This document shows, piece by piece, positions 1-11,800 of a stretch of DNA of 64,000 bases. A model generated the notes under the pieces. It did not search any database. It was given only the letters and a program-made list of their open reading frames with translations, and was not told the origin of the DNA. The stretch's first letter is position 1; every line of letters starts with the position of its first letter. Origin of the DNA: Capillidium heterosporum (taxonomy: Eukaryota; Entomophthoromycota; Entomophthoromycetes; Entomophthorales; Capillidiaceae); the NCBI GenBank assembly GCA_016630905.1, contig WBMQ01000012.1, forward strand, positions 62,001 to 126,000, in the 5' to 3' direction. The position numbers were made by a program, and so were the translations under genes.

Positions 1-216
1 AACATTTGTTACTTTCTATCAAACTTTCAATTTTAGAAGAGAACAGGAAGCTTATTATACTATTTAGAATATATAGTTCATTTAACTATCCTCGCAAACC
101 CTTGCAGCTAGTTTACTGAAGATGTAGTGATCTTTTCAGTTTTCATATAGTACAGATATCTGATCAAGTGTTTTTTACCCTTACAGCCAACGGTAGAGTA
201 TAGTTAAATAAAGCTA
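1..216. other. intergenic, nothing recognised
   Basis: AT-rich sequence with no convincing reading frame or repeat that I can name. It ends at the AGCTA target duplication (212-216) of the LTR that follows. Confidence 0.4.
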
Positions 217-871
217 TGTCAACTTAGCTCTTCAGCTGAGTTGTAGAGTAATCATCAATTTATATTATTTTTATAGTTAGCTTACATTTATACTACGTCC
301 CGACAATGTGCTTCAGGTTATAAACTTTATCTCTCACCGAAGACTTACTTTAATTACCAGATGACCAGTTCTACCATACTAATCAGCTGTACGAATCATT
401 GGATCTGAACTTCAAGGGTGGACTACTGCGACCAAAACACATGTCTACCCCCTTGCAGAAGAAATATCCACTTACATATCGGTAAGTTATGACTATCCCC
501 AAAGCTATGATATATATATCGTACCTTTTATACAGGAAGAAGAGGCCGGTTTTTCAGAGGATTAAGGAATTGGAGAACACAGAGGATTTTGGTATTTCGT
601 GGTTTGAGGTCTTTAAGGTTCTAAGATCGTATATTGAGTTGGATTAGTTTTATTAAACGTCAAAAGGTTCTTAGCCAGTGGTTTTTCAGGGATTGAGAAT
701 TTTTAGTACTTTCATTGATTGTAGAGGATTCAACCGTGTCTATATTAGTCAGCCCACAACACTATACATATATCACGTCCCATGCCGAAGGACTCATCAA
801 GTTCGGCCGAACCCAATCAACTGGAAGTCCTAGCCAGTGGTCAGACACTCAGCAAGGGCGACCAGCCAACA
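217..871 (-). mobile_element. solo LTR, family C
   Basis: Read on the minus strand it starts TGTTGGCTGG and ends GTTGACA. It is flanked by a perfect 5-bp duplication AGCTA (212-216 and 872-876), the usual footprint of LTR-retrotransposon integration. It shares with the other C copies the hairpin TTCGGCCGAA and a conserved stretch around 720-870. No internal retroelement sequence lies next to it, so it is a solo LTR. Confidence 0.88.
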
Positions 872-1721
872 AGCTATATTTCAGTTAGCATATAATACCT
901 TTCCGCAACTATTACCATACATTTGCCTGTATATGTATGTTTGTAGCATTGAATTTCTTATTAGAAGTGAGAGCTACAAAGTCTTCCAAGTCTAAGTATT
1001 ACCTATATGAACGATTTCTAACTATTTTGGTTTTGGATATTTGCTAAAACGACTTGAAATATCATATAAATCTGAAATTCAAACTTGAATTCATACACTT
1101 ATGAATTATATATCATAACACTCATAAGTCTAAAGGCATGTACCTGCATTTTTCTTAATAGCAAGGTGCAGTATTTACTTGTATCTGTATATCTGGATAA
1201 ATGTTTACGGTGTAAGCAAAAAATTTGCAAATACATGGTATCTATTTTTAAAAGGCTTATATTATTTATTCTGCTTTCGCTATGACGAATCTTCCCATTT
1301 AGGTCTAATCTTATAAGTTATTCTCAAAAAGACGTTTTTATACAGGCAATAATGAACAATCATGCTTTTTTGAAAAGCATGGGAGATGTTTTCAAACATT
1401 GTTAGATTTGAGAAGCAACCTATGTTTTTTGATTTTTCAAAGAAAATGAGGTGTCTGTAAAAATAATGCAAAGTAAATTAAACTTGAATGCCTATACACC
1501 TTTAATCTAGCATTAAAGTTAAAGTGCCCCTTCACAGCAGCAAGAGTTCAAATAAAAAATACTGACGGAGCTCCATATCCGATAGCCATTTTGGGGTGCA
1601 AGAAACTAACTATAATCCTATATAATATCAATGGCAGAGTAGGCATGTATTATAAATACTTCCAAGAGTACAGTATCTGTCGAATAAACTTATTGATACA
1701 GCGAATAAATAATAGTACTCT
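872..1721. other. intergenic with MULE-end fragment
   Basis: No gene recognised. Short open frames here are low-complexity and unsupported. The only interpretable part is the transposon-end fragment at 1250-1358. The last 100 bases should hold the promoter of the gene at 1722, but no clear TATA box stands out. Confidence 0.4.
1250..1358. repeat. fragment of MULE transposon end
   Basis: About 105 bases closely match the outer end of the MULE element in the inverted-repeat arms (55955-56056 in the same orientation, 8805-8906 inverted), including the segment GACGTTTTTATACAGGCAAT. It is an orphan end without the transposase. Confidence 0.7.
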
Positions 1722-2882
1722 ATGTCCATGTCTGCTCAAATTTTATCGCCTCAACAGTCTTGGAATCCCCAAGTCAATATTAGTAAAGGTTTGACGGACT
1801 TGCAAGATTTAAACGATTTAGTAAAATGCAGGATTCGCGATTTACCAATGCTCCCATCTCCATCACGCTATCTTAATAGCTGTTCGAGAACCGAAGCCGC
1901 TGCTGCACTATATCAACCACACGTTCCTTTGAAGGAGGAATTTCCTTATGAGGTAATTCCTGCTTTCAATAAACCGTTACTATTTCCCCCAATAAGTCTA
2001 CCCTATACACCATTAAATAAGAATGTAAACTCCTACTCATCTCTATCATCTGCTCTAAACTACAATAACGAGGATAGTTACATAATGCAATCAATCAACT
2101 CAACCTTCGCCACAAATCCAATCTCACTTACAAACTATACTAACTTTATCAATAACAACCAAACCATAGATACGACGGCCAAGGACCCGATATTCACAAA
2201 CTTTACAGTTCAGTCCCCTACCATGGACTCTCAGTTAGTGAACTACAGTGATAGAAATTCAGATTTAGTCCACAACATAAACGTTCCCAACATGCACAGC
2301 ATATTTGACACACATTATAATTCCCGCTCAGTGCTAAATTACGAAACTCAACTGAACACAATCAACACACAGCTCCAATCGACCCATAATACCCATTTCA
2401 ATAACTTGAGGATCAACTATCTGAGTTACCGGATGAACAATGATCCACCATCTGTCATAAACACTAAAAATGGCACTTTGTATTTGCATATCCTTGACGT
2501 CGTAAACCAGAAGCTACCTCCCAAAGATAGAGCCAAAAATTGGACTCACAAGGAAACCCTCGCTTTTATTGATATATTGATCAAGAACAAGAAGGGATTC
2601 CAAAATATTCGGCGGAATCAAGAATTGTGGACTCAGATAACTGATGAGTTAAAAACTCGAGGGTTTGAGAGGACCAAGGACAAGTGTAAAAACAGGTGGA
2701 AGGTTCTCGTGGCCAAGTATAGGTGCAACTGCATGAAGCTACATGAAAACCCGTACCAAGTTAATTTTCTGGAACTGGAATATTTCTTCAAATTGAAGCT
2801 TCTGCTCAAGGATTTCTACTTCTATGATGATGACGGAAAGATGAAGCGTATAAAGAAATGCATGCTACTGAACATGTATTAA
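1722..2882 (+). CDS. Myb/SANT-like (trihelix-type) DNA-binding protein
   Basis: This 386-residue protein has a C-terminal Myb/SANT-like DNA-binding domain at about residues 271-357. The spaced tryptophans are visible (W274 in NWTHKE, W303 in ELWTQI, W326 in CKNRWKVL), as in the Myb_DNA-bind_4/trihelix group. The 270 residues before it are low in charge and rich in Asn, Ser, Thr and Pro, as in many fungal transcription factors, and contain no other recognisable domain. The first ATG of the frame is used; a second ATG lies two codons later. A short basic tail follows the domain. It presumably acts in the nucleus, but target genes cannot be inferred. Similar domains occur in some transposon-encoded proteins, but no transposon ends flank this gene. 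No intron is needed. Confidence 0.75.
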   Translation: MSMSAQILSPQQSWNPQVNISKGLTDLQDLNDLVKCRIRDLPMLPSPSRYLNSCSRTEAAAALYQPHVPLKEEFPYEVIPAFNKPLLFPPISLPYTPLNKNVNSYSSLSSALNYNNEDSYIMQSINSTFATNPISLTNYTNFINNNQTIDTTAKDPIFTNFTVQSPTMDSQLVNYSDRNSDLVHNINVPNMHSIFDTHYNSRSVLNYETQLNTINTQLQSTHNTHFNNLRINYLSYRMNNDPPSVINTKNGTLYLHILDVVNQKLPPKDRAKNWTHKETLAFIDILIKNKKGFQNIRRNQELWTQITDELKTRGFERTKDKCKNRWKVLVAKYRCNCMKLHENPYQVNFLELEYFFKLKLLLKDFYFYDDDGKMKRIKKCMLLNMY

Positions 2883-2987
2883 CTCTTTCTATTTTTTAAT
2901 TTGCATGTAAATTCACTAAAATAAATCCTAAACCTATGTTGCAATAAATAACAGTATTTAAACTATATATACATATATTATGAGTAT

Positions 2988-3090
2988 TGTATTTTTAGAC
3001 TAAACTGAAAAAATTACAGACTAGTCAGTAAAAACAGCCAGCTAATTTGGCAAAAATGCCAGGTCAATATGGCGAAATTAGCTAAATTAT
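2988..3090 (+). repeat. dispersed MITE-like repeat, copy 1
   Basis: A roughly 100-bp motif starting TATTTTTAG and ending near GCGAAATTAGC recurs in diverged form at 13968-14070 (mirrored at 50791-50893), with a shorter piece at 8754-8803 (mirrored at 56058-56107). It holds internal direct variants of GGCAAAAATGCC and AGTCAATATGGC. No coding capacity; the element's ends are not defined. Confidence 0.55.
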
Positions 3091-3150
3091 CATTGTAAAA
3101 TTGAAATTTATCTTTAAGCAAACAAAGTCATATGAAAAACTCATATATAT

Positions 3151-3540
3151 TGTCAACTAGTCGACCTCGTCGAGTGTTTGGCTATTGGCTTGAACTTTCA
3201 GCCGAATGGGTTCGACCAAACTTGGTGAGTCCTTCGGCATGAGACATGACATATGTGTCGTGTTGTGGGATGACTAATATAAATACGGCGATTGCTTTAC
3301 CATTATATATATAAACTTTATTCTAGAAATATTCCTGGCTAGGAATCTTAAAATGTTTACTTAAACTAATACAACTTATCTTTACAATCTCAAAAACCTA
3401 AAGACCTCCATCCACAAACTGTGGATTTTGAATCTTTGTAATAAGCTTCGGAATGGCTCTGCTGCTTCCTTCGGCTGAGACCGCTTCCAATATTTTTTGT
3501 CTCTTTCAAATCACTTGAAAGACGTTAGCACCCAATATAT
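3151..3540 (+). mobile_element. degenerate family C LTR, 5' part
   Basis: The stretch starts TGTCAACTAGTCGAC and follows the C-family order: GAGTGTTTGGC, GGGTTCGACC, GAGTCCTTCGGCATG, then a TGTGTCGTGTTGTG block. It is clearly diverged from the intact copies. I cannot find the GTTGACA end or a target duplication, so the right boundary is approximate. Confidence 0.55.
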
Positions 3541-3863
3541 GAAGGGTAGACTTGCAGAAGAAATCGCATCCTGGCCAGGCCTTGATCCGTTGTTACCTGG
3601 AAACGAAAATATTATCTGGAAAGATCTGTCCCCCACCTTCCCATTCGAACCTCTAGGCGCTTTAAGAAGCATCTAGAACATATTTATTCCTCACCTTATG
3701 CTTTATTATAAATAAACATTTTGGCTTTAAAAAATATTAATATCTAGCTACATCTATTCCTTAATGAATTTGAAAGTATATACAAACATTTTAATAAAAA
3801 TAGGCTTCATATTACAGCTTACAGGATATATAAAGTGCTAAGCCTGTGTGCATCTAGTATGGG

Positions 3864-4595
3864 CTATATTGAATCAGTCTTCAGCTTTCGCATACCTTCT
3901 TTGATGTTGCTTTTGTTATGAAGTGAATCCTCCAAGTAGCTGGGACCGTACATCAACCTGTGAGCTTTGATACATTTTTTTGTAGTCAAATGCCTATTGA
4001 ATATATCCTTCCTATAGAATCCCATATTGCAGGGTTGGCAATGATAGGCCTTAACTATGGAGTGGATTCCCCGGTGTCGTTTGAGGATATGCTTGCTGTT
4101 AAAGAGCCTATGGCATACATTGCATTTGAAGATAAAAGGCAGCTTACCTTTTTTGCCTTTGCCTTGGTAATTAGAAAGGTTAGAGCTCGAGTTGAAACTG
4201 TAGGTTGTACTGCTATTAAGAAGTATGCCATCAGTATTAGAAAGTACGATGGGAAATTCTCGGGAACAGGGTAGTATCTGTGGGTAGCCTTTGTCAAAAG
4301 AGTGGTCGAAGCTAATCCAATTAGGCTGTAAACTGTTTAATATCGGCCATGAGGTGGACAGTTTGTTAGAGCTGGTATAACCTTGATCAATGTAATCAAA
4401 ATTCAATTTGATTGGCGAGAAGTTGATTGGAGGCAGGTATAATCCCATCAAGCTGGCATCTATCCCATTTGTGAATAGAGAGCTGTTGTAACTGGTTGGA
4501 TCTTTATGAGCCTGCGAAAATGAATCACTCCAGGAATTCAAAGCACTCGCTTTGCAGATTAAATAGTCTTCTTTTATAGTGTTTTCCATATCCAA
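3864..4595 (-). CDS. C2H2 zinc-finger transcription factor, copy 1
   Basis: This 243-residue protein has two tandem zinc fingers near its C-terminus. Finger 1 is C158-x2-C161-x12-H174-x3-H178. Finger 2 is of C2HC type, C186-x2-C189-x12-H202-x5-C208. The two are joined by a non-canonical linker and preceded by a basic Lys/Gly patch. The N-terminal 145 residues are Ser/Asn-rich and without a named domain. The gene at 6585-7352 encodes a clear paralogue in the same orientation with the same finger arrangement and the same KLPFI lead-in and FYRKDI and TTKKCI blocks, so the two arose by tandem duplication. Family knowledge says nuclear DNA-binding regulator; targets are unknown. The first ATG of the frame is used and no intron is needed. 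Confidence 0.8.
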   Translation of the reverse strand: MDMENTIKEDYLICKASALNSWSDSFSQAHKDPTSYNSSLFTNGIDASLMGLYLPPINFSPIKLNFDYIDQGYTSSNKLSTSWPILNSLQPNWISFDHSFDKGYPQILPCSREFPIVLSNTDGILLNSSTTYSFNSSSNLSNYQGKGKKGKLPFIFKCNVCHRLFNSKHILKRHRGIHSIVKAYHCQPCNMGFYRKDIFNRHLTTKKCIKAHRLMYGPSYLEDSLHNKSNIKEGMRKLKTDSI

Positions 4596-5101
4596 GTATT
4601 TTCATTCTTTGTTTGAAGATATTTTTTATTTAATACATTATATATAGTGCTAGAATTTTAAATATAATTAGATTATAGCCAAAGTAGTTTAAAATTTTGA
4701 ATCGAATTAAGCTAAAAAACCTATTATGCCGTTTAACTCCAATCTTTATTTTAGCATGCAAAGCTGTTTGTAAGGTGAGCTGCAGAGCTCAATATACTTT
4801 TAATAAAGGGTGGATGGTGAAAATTGAAGTAACGGAACGAAGCTAAATAATATATTAAAATAGGCAGGTTGATATTTTCAAAATTCTGGAAATAAAATAG
4901 TTACGATGGAGTGCAAAATATAATTTTATTGATATATGAAGGGTGGGTATACTGCTTTTCTTATATGTCAATAAAACTAAATGTGATTTATTCTAACATA
5001 TTAAGACTTGTAATAATATATTGTCCTCTCATGCTTTTGAAAACTTCAAAGATAAAGTACTTGGGGATTGCATTATATACTGTCCTATTTTTAATATATA
5101 T
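4596..5101. other. intergenic between paralogous zinc-finger genes
   Basis: Upstream region of the minus-strand gene at 3864-4595. AT-rich, no other gene recognised. The small open frames at its right end run into the LTR and are not supported. Confidence 0.4.
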
Positions 5102-5802
5102 TCCTGGCTGGTTGACTTTATCAAGTGTTTGATCACTAGCTTGAATTTTTAGTTTGGTGAGTTTGGCCGAACTTGGTAAGTCCTTCAGCATGAGGCGTGA
5201 CATATGTATCGTATTGTGAACTGGCTAATATAAACATGGCTGAATCCTTTACAACCAATAAAAGTGCTCAAAGCTCCTAATCCTTGCGAAACCATCAATT
5301 AGGAACCTTAAGACGTTTAGTTAAACCAGTCCAACTTAAACTACGATCTCAAAACCCAAATCTTAAGATTCATTTTCTCTTTCTGGACAAGAGTTTTGAT
5401 ATATATGTCGTAGCCCTGAAGAAAAGCATAGCTTAACAATATGCAATTGTGTTATTTTCCAACGAAAAGGTAGGGCATGTGTCCTGATCACTGTAGTCTA
5501 CCACCGAAGTTAGGTTCAATTAATCTGTGAAATGGCAATTGGTGAGTCCAAAACCTAAGGTGAACGAAGACTATATTCATAGTGAGAAGTCGATCCCAGA
5601 TAAAATTAAGTGGATTAGCAGCAAATTAGGGTGATGGAAACTAGGTGGATAGCAATTTAAAGCATAAGAAAAGGATAGGTGAAAGATAAAAACATGTAAC
5701 TCAAAGCACATTGTTGGGTAATAGTACAATTGTGGGCTACCTATAAAAATATAAACCAATTCAATATTCGACATACAACTTAGCTAGAAAGCTAATTTGA
5801 TG
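5102..5802 (+). mobile_element. solo LTR, family C (old copy)
   Basis: It has the C-family body (TGGCTGGTTGAC near the start, GTTTGGCCGAACTTGG, TCCTTCAGCATGAGGCGTGACA) and the family's terminal TTAGCT/AGCTAA inverted motif at 5780-5795. The terminal bases have decayed (TC...TG instead of TG...CA). TATAT flanks both sides (5097-5101, 5803-5807), which fits a target duplication but is low-complexity. It sits between the two zinc-finger paralogues. Confidence 0.7.
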
Positions 5803-6584
5803 TATATATATAATAGAAAGTACGCTATAGCAACTCGAAACATTGGATGAATTATGCCTTAAGACCAGCAGGTTATTTCAAAGCCGTACTGATTATCTAC
5901 TCAACCAACTCTAAGCCAAAAGTTTTAGACAAATAATTCGAAGCAGAGCAACCTAGATGAAAAGGCTAACGGCTTAATTTTAGATTTAGAAATTATTTGG
6001 CAAGCGATAAATGGCCTTCGAAAACTATTCAATCTATATTAAATTTTCATTTACTCTAATATCTGCTATTTTGAGATATAATACACTTGGCTCCTCGAGG
6101 AATAAACTCCATTTTGTGCATGAGTTGCTTGTATTTGTATAGTTTTTATAGTTTCCAATTTATTTGCTTCATTTTTTAACGGTAAATTTAATAGAGCTGC
6201 AACTTGAATGGAACACGTATGCTCAGAAAGGTATTCAAAAGCAACGATATGTGCTTTATTGATGCCTTTGAAGATAGTATATCGTACCTGGTAAGCTAAT
6301 ATTATATTAAAATGTGCACGAGAAATGCAGAGCTATATATACCACTTAGAATAATAGTAAATTTAAATACAATCGGTTAAAAAGTTATCTTCTATAAGAG
6401 TGTTTAAACTTTAAACACTTATTGATTGATGCCACATTTAAATGAATAAACAATATAATGATGAAAATAATGACTTTAATGAATTTAAAATTGTGAAGCT
6501 ATATATATTAGTAGTTATAAGGATACTATGATGAGGCTAGCAGTAACCGTAATCAGTGCTCATGGGATAAATAGGAGTTCTATT
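5803..6584. other. intergenic, nothing recognised
   Basis: AT-rich 3' flank of the zinc-finger gene at 6585-7352. No open frame with coding character and no repeat shared with the rest of the window was found. Confidence 0.4.
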
Positions 6585-7352
6585 TTATATGGGTATTGAG
6601 CCAGTGATGTAGGAAGTTTGGTTATAGGGGTGGTCATTAATTATGTAGCAAAAAGAGTTATTCCTAGCGATACGCTTTGAAGCGATGCGAGGTCCTGTGT
6701 AGCTAAGGCCATAGACGACTTGGTGGGCCCTTATACACTTCTTGGTAGTCAAATGCCGATCGTAGATATCTTTGCGGTAGAAGCTCATCTTACATGGCGA
6801 ACAGCAGTATTTTCTTTGCTGGGAGTGGGTTCCCTTATGTCGCTTGAGTACGTACTTGCGATCGAAGGCTTTATCACAAACGTCACACTTGTAGATGAAA
6901 GGAAGCTTGTCCTTTTTTACTTTGGTAGGGTTGAATTTAGAGCAGATGTTGTGGGGTAGCTGGGGATTTATTTCAATTTGAACTGGGCTTTGGGCCATTA
7001 CGTTGGACATGACGACTGGAGATATGTCCATGTAGGATGTGGAGAGGGGAGGTATATTGTTGCTACTGAAGTTGTAGGGTATCCACTCCAGGTTCATGTT
7101 GGCGTACATGTAGTTGGGATTCTGGAACTGGCAGCTGTAGTTCATGAGGTCTTCGCTGGAGTAGCCTTTGGAACTAAAGCTGTCACCGAATGAGGGGGTC
7201 ATTAGAGGTAGGTTTTGGTCCGACGAGGCATTGTTGTGAATTGAAGAACCTTGTTCCACCTTTACGTCCAGAGTGCTGAGAAGCATTAAGTTGTATTGGC
7301 AATTGTTCAACTGCTGTTGACAGCAGTCTATATTGTTGTAGTCGGTGTTCAT
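6585..7352 (-). CDS. C2H2 zinc-finger transcription factor, copy 2
   Basis: This 255-residue paralogue of the protein at 3864-4595 has finger 1 at C156-x2-C159-x12-H172-x3-H176 and finger 2 at C184-x2-C187-x12-H200-x5-C206. The DNA-contacting stretch between the zinc ligands of finger 1 differs from copy 1 (FDRKYVLKRHK against FNSKHILKRHR), so target preference may have drifted. The N-terminal half is Asn/Ser/Pro-rich with little similarity to copy 1, which fits a conserved DNA-binding core with free-evolving activation regions. TATTTATA lies at about 7389-7396 on the upstream side. It is probably a nuclear regulator; its pathway is unknown. Confidence 0.8.
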   Translation of the reverse strand: MNTDYNNIDCCQQQLNNCQYNLMLLSTLDVKVEQGSSIHNNASSDQNLPLMTPSFGDSFSSKGYSSEDLMNYSCQFQNPNYMYANMNLEWIPYNFSSNNIPPLSTSYMDISPVVMSNVMAQSPVQIEINPQLPHNICSKFNPTKVKKDKLPFIYKCDVCDKAFDRKYVLKRHKGTHSQQRKYCCSPCKMSFYRKDIYDRHLTTKKCIRAHQVVYGLSYTGPRIASKRIARNNSFCYIINDHPYNQTSYITGSIPI

Positions 7353-8552
7353 GATACTATTTCAATGATGGTGAATAAAGTTTACACTGGCTGTATTTAT
7401 ACTATTCCAAAGTACTACCTACCAATCCTCAATTGTGCTACATACACCTTTATTTCCTTATTTTTACTATATGCTGATTAATGCTTAAGGATACCTGATT
7501 CAAACTTGACCTATAATTAGCCAAGTAGTCTATTTTTATTGACTAGAACTCTTAGTATTAATCTAGGATGCTATGAAATTAAGCTACAAAGACAGTACCA
7601 AATATAGTAAGTAAGCCAACCTTTCGGCGGTCTCAGATTCAAATCTGTCCCAGTTTGGAAAGCAATCGCTGGATTTGATAGCATTTTGCTGATTTATAGA
7701 AATAGGTATGGCCGCTCTACATTAAAAATAAAAAACTAAACCTTAATTGGTTTTGTAAAGTCTTCTATCTGTTCATAAACTAACCAACCCTACATGAAAA
7801 TTTATGTAGATTTGTTGATAAAGTTTACACACATATTACTTAGTTAATTGTGAATGAAGCTGACAGTTTCAAAATTGTATCATACTTCAATGCGTATATT
7901 AAAGAAACAAAGTCTAATTATTAAAAACATATATGGTAAGAATAATTTATCATGCATCCATTGCAAATTTGGTAATTTAACTCAGAAAATACGATCAATC
8001 TAGGGTGGTGGCAATACTACCTAAAGTTGAGCCTATATATGAATGTGGATCAATCCAGTTGCGTTTAAATACCTTAGATTGCTTTTAAAATATCTTTAAT
8101 AGTGTATAGACGGTGTCTTTGAAAATATAATTGGCATTGTACTAAAAAGTATATCAAGGAAATAAACCAAGTTAAATTAAATGGCATTTATGGTAATAAC
8201 CTATTTTGTGTCCGTCGTAAATTTGGTAATTCAACTCAGATAGAAAAAGTGGAATTAATTTAGGATGGTGGTAGTATTGCCTGAGGCTGAGTCTATATAT
8301 GAATGTGAATCAATCCAACTATAATTGAAATGAAATTACTTCACACCTAAAGTCAAAGTTGTTGTAATTGACAAAGCATGATATATATTACAAATGGAGG
8401 ATGCCCATATATCATAAATAAATAATATAAAGTGCAGAATGGTGGATTCTATAATAAATGTTTTGGATAAGAAAATTGAATGTTATACCATCTCAAATTG
8501 ACTTTTTTGTAGTACTGCTACTTGTTCTGAAATATGCAACCGTTTTCTAGTA
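7353..8552. other. intergenic up to the inverted-repeat boundary
   Basis: No gene recognised. It includes a diverged direct duplication (7873-8320). The stretch 7600-7680 has a tRNA B-box-like string but no cloverleaf I could build. The last base before the arm is 8552, after which the sequence is mirrored at 56308 and inward. Confidence 0.4.
7873..8320 (+). repeat. diverged direct duplication, two units of about 190 bp
   Basis: Unit 1 (about 7873-8057) and unit 2 (about 8130-8318) share the ordered blocks AAATTTGGTAATT, GGTGGT/GGTGGC, and TATATATGAATGTG followed by ATCAATCCA. Intervening bases differ by many substitutions, so this is an old local duplication. No reading frame is conserved between the units. 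Confidence 0.6.
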
Positions 8553-8753
8553 TATATTTATAATGAATATTCTCTGAAGTTTGGAATGGAGAGGATTAAT
8601 GCAACAGTTCTTTTGGGACTTGAAGAGATTGTATGCATCTAGACTTTATACAATTTTTTGAACAGTTATTTGCTGGATCGTTAAGTAAAGAGGGACCAAT
8701 GCTTGTAGAAATTAAAACCAATTAATCAATAAATCGCACAATTAGAAAAATAT

Positions 8754-8803
8754 CGTATTTTTAGATCAAATTGCCAAAATTGCAGACTAGTTGGCAAAAA
8801 CGA
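8754..8803 (-). repeat. dispersed MITE-like repeat, short copy (left arm)
   Basis: Fifty bases related to 2988-3037, ending directly against the MULE end at about 8805. The MULE may have inserted into, or recombined with, this repeat. Confidence 0.5.
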
Positions 8804-8804
8804 C

Positions 8805-11800
8805 TGTTCATTATTGCCTGTATAAAAACGTCTTTTTAAGAATAGCTTATAGGATTGAACCTAAATAGGAAATTTTCGTCATAAAAAAATGTAATAAATA
8901 ATACAGATCTTTTAAAATGAGTCATCATTTATTAAGAACAGTTTTTTGCACAAAATGGTTATTTTTAAAATCTTCATTCTGGCAGAACGATTTTCAGCAT
9001 AGATTTGGAATAAGTTAAATGAGCTTAGAATTCTACCAATCTATTAATAAAGTGATAGACTGCAGATATGTGAGTATATTTTTGCAGGTTTACTATGTTA
9101 TTTTATGACATAGTTTGATATGCAGGTAACAAATAGAGTAAGGTTTTGACATTCTTATAGTGGATTTTATTTAATAGATGCGAGTAAAGAGGGTATTGGA
9201 AAAATATTCACAAAGTAACTATTAACCCTAAATAGCTTTTGTTCTAAAGTTAAGATCTAAATTTTGGCTTGATATTATCGTAACAAAGATATATATATGT
9301 ACATATTTGTAAATATTATTTTGATTAATAGTGATTAAAATAGTTGATATTGAGTTAAAGGTATAGAGCAATTGGGTGTTGTTATTTTTATGCCATCACA
9401 CATATAAATAATGAAGTATATATAGCAACCGTCAATTATAATACTAAAAGTTATTAATTTCAATATTGAAGTGACAAATCTTATATAAAACGACTATATA
9501 AAGCAATATGAAAGGCAATGTATAAATTGGTATACAAAACAAAACATTAAAAATATACTTAAGCAAATCTATTATAGTTTTAGTTTTACCATTTTTAGCC
9601 TTGCCACCTTTGCCTTTATACTCACCTTCAACTTTAGGACGCTTTATAGGCTTACTTTGCATAAATTCATTTTGGAAGACCTCATCAAGCTCCTCTGCAA
9701 TACTAACATTGATACGACGACCTTTAGTGATTGCATAAGGTTCAGAAATGGGATCTATCAAGTATGAGGCATAGGCAATACAGTTCTCCAAATGAACTTC
9801 GAAATCACGTTCAAGTTCAGCTGCAGTATAAGGTCGAATACTTACACTGCAGGTATCAAACTTTTCAACTAATCTACCTAAATGGTTAGTATCCTCACAG
9901 ATCGATTCGTCGCTTAATAAATCATCAATCCAGCGAGGTGCAATATCTGTTGGAAGTAACATTTTTAAATTAACAAACTTTCTAACGGTCATTAGATGCG
10001 AGCAGGGGAGACCGGTCTGATTTTGATAGTAACAAGTACAATGCACTTTATCCTCTTTTAAATCAACAACATACTCTTGGCTATGAGGGTTCGAAACACC
10101 TTGAATACAATATACCCTATTTTCCTGATCGATCTTCCAACGCTTATGGACAGTCTTAAAGCGTTTCAGGATATCCAACTTGATAGGCTTTGAAAGTTTA
10201 TTCTTTATTTCTTCATAAAAAGAGATATGTGATTTTTTAATAATGTTGATTACACTCTTTCGACTGACATCATTAAATTTATCTATAATTGTCGCGATAT
10301 ATTTGTTTGTAACTTGGACTAACTGGTCAATTGAAAGACATCGTCCATTTCCGCTGGTCTTAATATGCTTCTTAATAGCGTTGTTGATGGGTTTTGAAGC
10401 TGAGGATGCACTCCACTCATGGCTGAATATAGACTTGGTGTGGCAGGAGGCAAAATTTTTATCCTCATCAAACATATTGAAGATTGATAAACTCTTATTA
10501 AAACAGGCAAGTATCTTTTCCTTGGCTGATTCGCAAACATCTTTATTCTTAGGGTAAAAAACCTTTTTGAATAATTGATATTTTTTGCTAAACTCACTCA
10601 TCTTTTTAGCTGCTTTAGACATAGTTGAGGTGTTGGATACAGGGATAGTTTTACTAGCATTAAGCAGATCACTTAGAGCTAATAGTTTTCTACTCTCACT
10701 AGGTTTAATTGACTTGAGGTTGGTCCGAACATTATTGAGTTTGTGCCACATACTCAATGGCATCATGAAGTTGACGATTCCCATCGGTAAGGATCATTTG
10801 TAATTTGACATTATTTTGAGCTCGGCTATATCTAAAAAAAATTTAGTAGCTTAAGCACTGTAGTATAAGTCTCCTTCGACTCATCTGACAGGATGGCATG
10901 GGCAATAAGTACCACATTTTTACCCTTGGTCCTAACAGTCACATGAGAACAGGAAATCGACATTTCAAAATCTGATAGGTGCAGTCAATAGAAATTACAT
11001 AACAAATTCCGCCCAGAGCAGGTTGTTGTTGCTTGTTTGTCCAAAAAGCAACCGCGACTCCTTTCAAGTTGAAATCGATATCCTTTGTTACCATTTTGAA
11101 GTACTTCTGGTCATCAAGTAAATTTATAAAAATGCCATTTATCTCCCCCAATGTTGCTATATTCCTTGTCTTTAGCTTTTGCCTATAACAGAGATTTTCT
11201 AACAATGTTCTGTTATATATTTTAAAGCCATATATATTGAAAATTAACTTTAACGCTTCAGTACTAGTTGCACCATCGATAAATTTATCAACAATACGGT
11301 CCCAAAAGTATTCAGGAACAACTGGTATGTCTTTGAATTGGCCACCATGCGAATGCCCAAGATCTGAATCATATACAACAACGTTTTGATAAGTTACGAG
11401 GTCGAATTTAAGTCTGAAATGTGCTTCACACCTGTTGGCAGGTCTAGTGCTAGTGTCACCACGATTGCTGTCAAGATCCTCACTAGATAGCTCCTCCAAA
11501 CTCACCTCTTTGTATCTTTGATACTGGTTGCATCTAAAGTACAAGTACCCAGTTTCTCGTCCAACACTTTTTCTAACTGTTTTGCTAGTTGAAAATTCAA
11601 TTCCTTGATCATATTCATCAGTCCAACTGCAATTAAAGCATGATCAACAATCTTGAAAGTAGTGCTGTTAGCAAATTTACTATACATTTAAATGATGAGC
11701 AAAACTTATATATCAAAGGTACCTTTCTATAATCTCTGCAGTTAAATGATACTTGGTTAAAATATCGGACACTTTAGGTAAGATAATTTTAGTTGGCTTC

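Noticed and set aside
1085-1285. 66-codon frame upstream of the SANT gene
   Set aside because: Low-complexity Leu/Ile/Cys composition; its end overlaps an orphan transposon fragment.
7630-7665. tRNA-like B-box string near TCAGATTCAAATCTG
   Set aside because: No matching acceptor stem, D arm or anticodon arm could be built upstream.
9444-10784. 446-residue frame taken as an intact gene
   Set aside because: It contains only the C-terminal part of a MULE transposase (SWIM finger) and starts in mid-core after a frame change.
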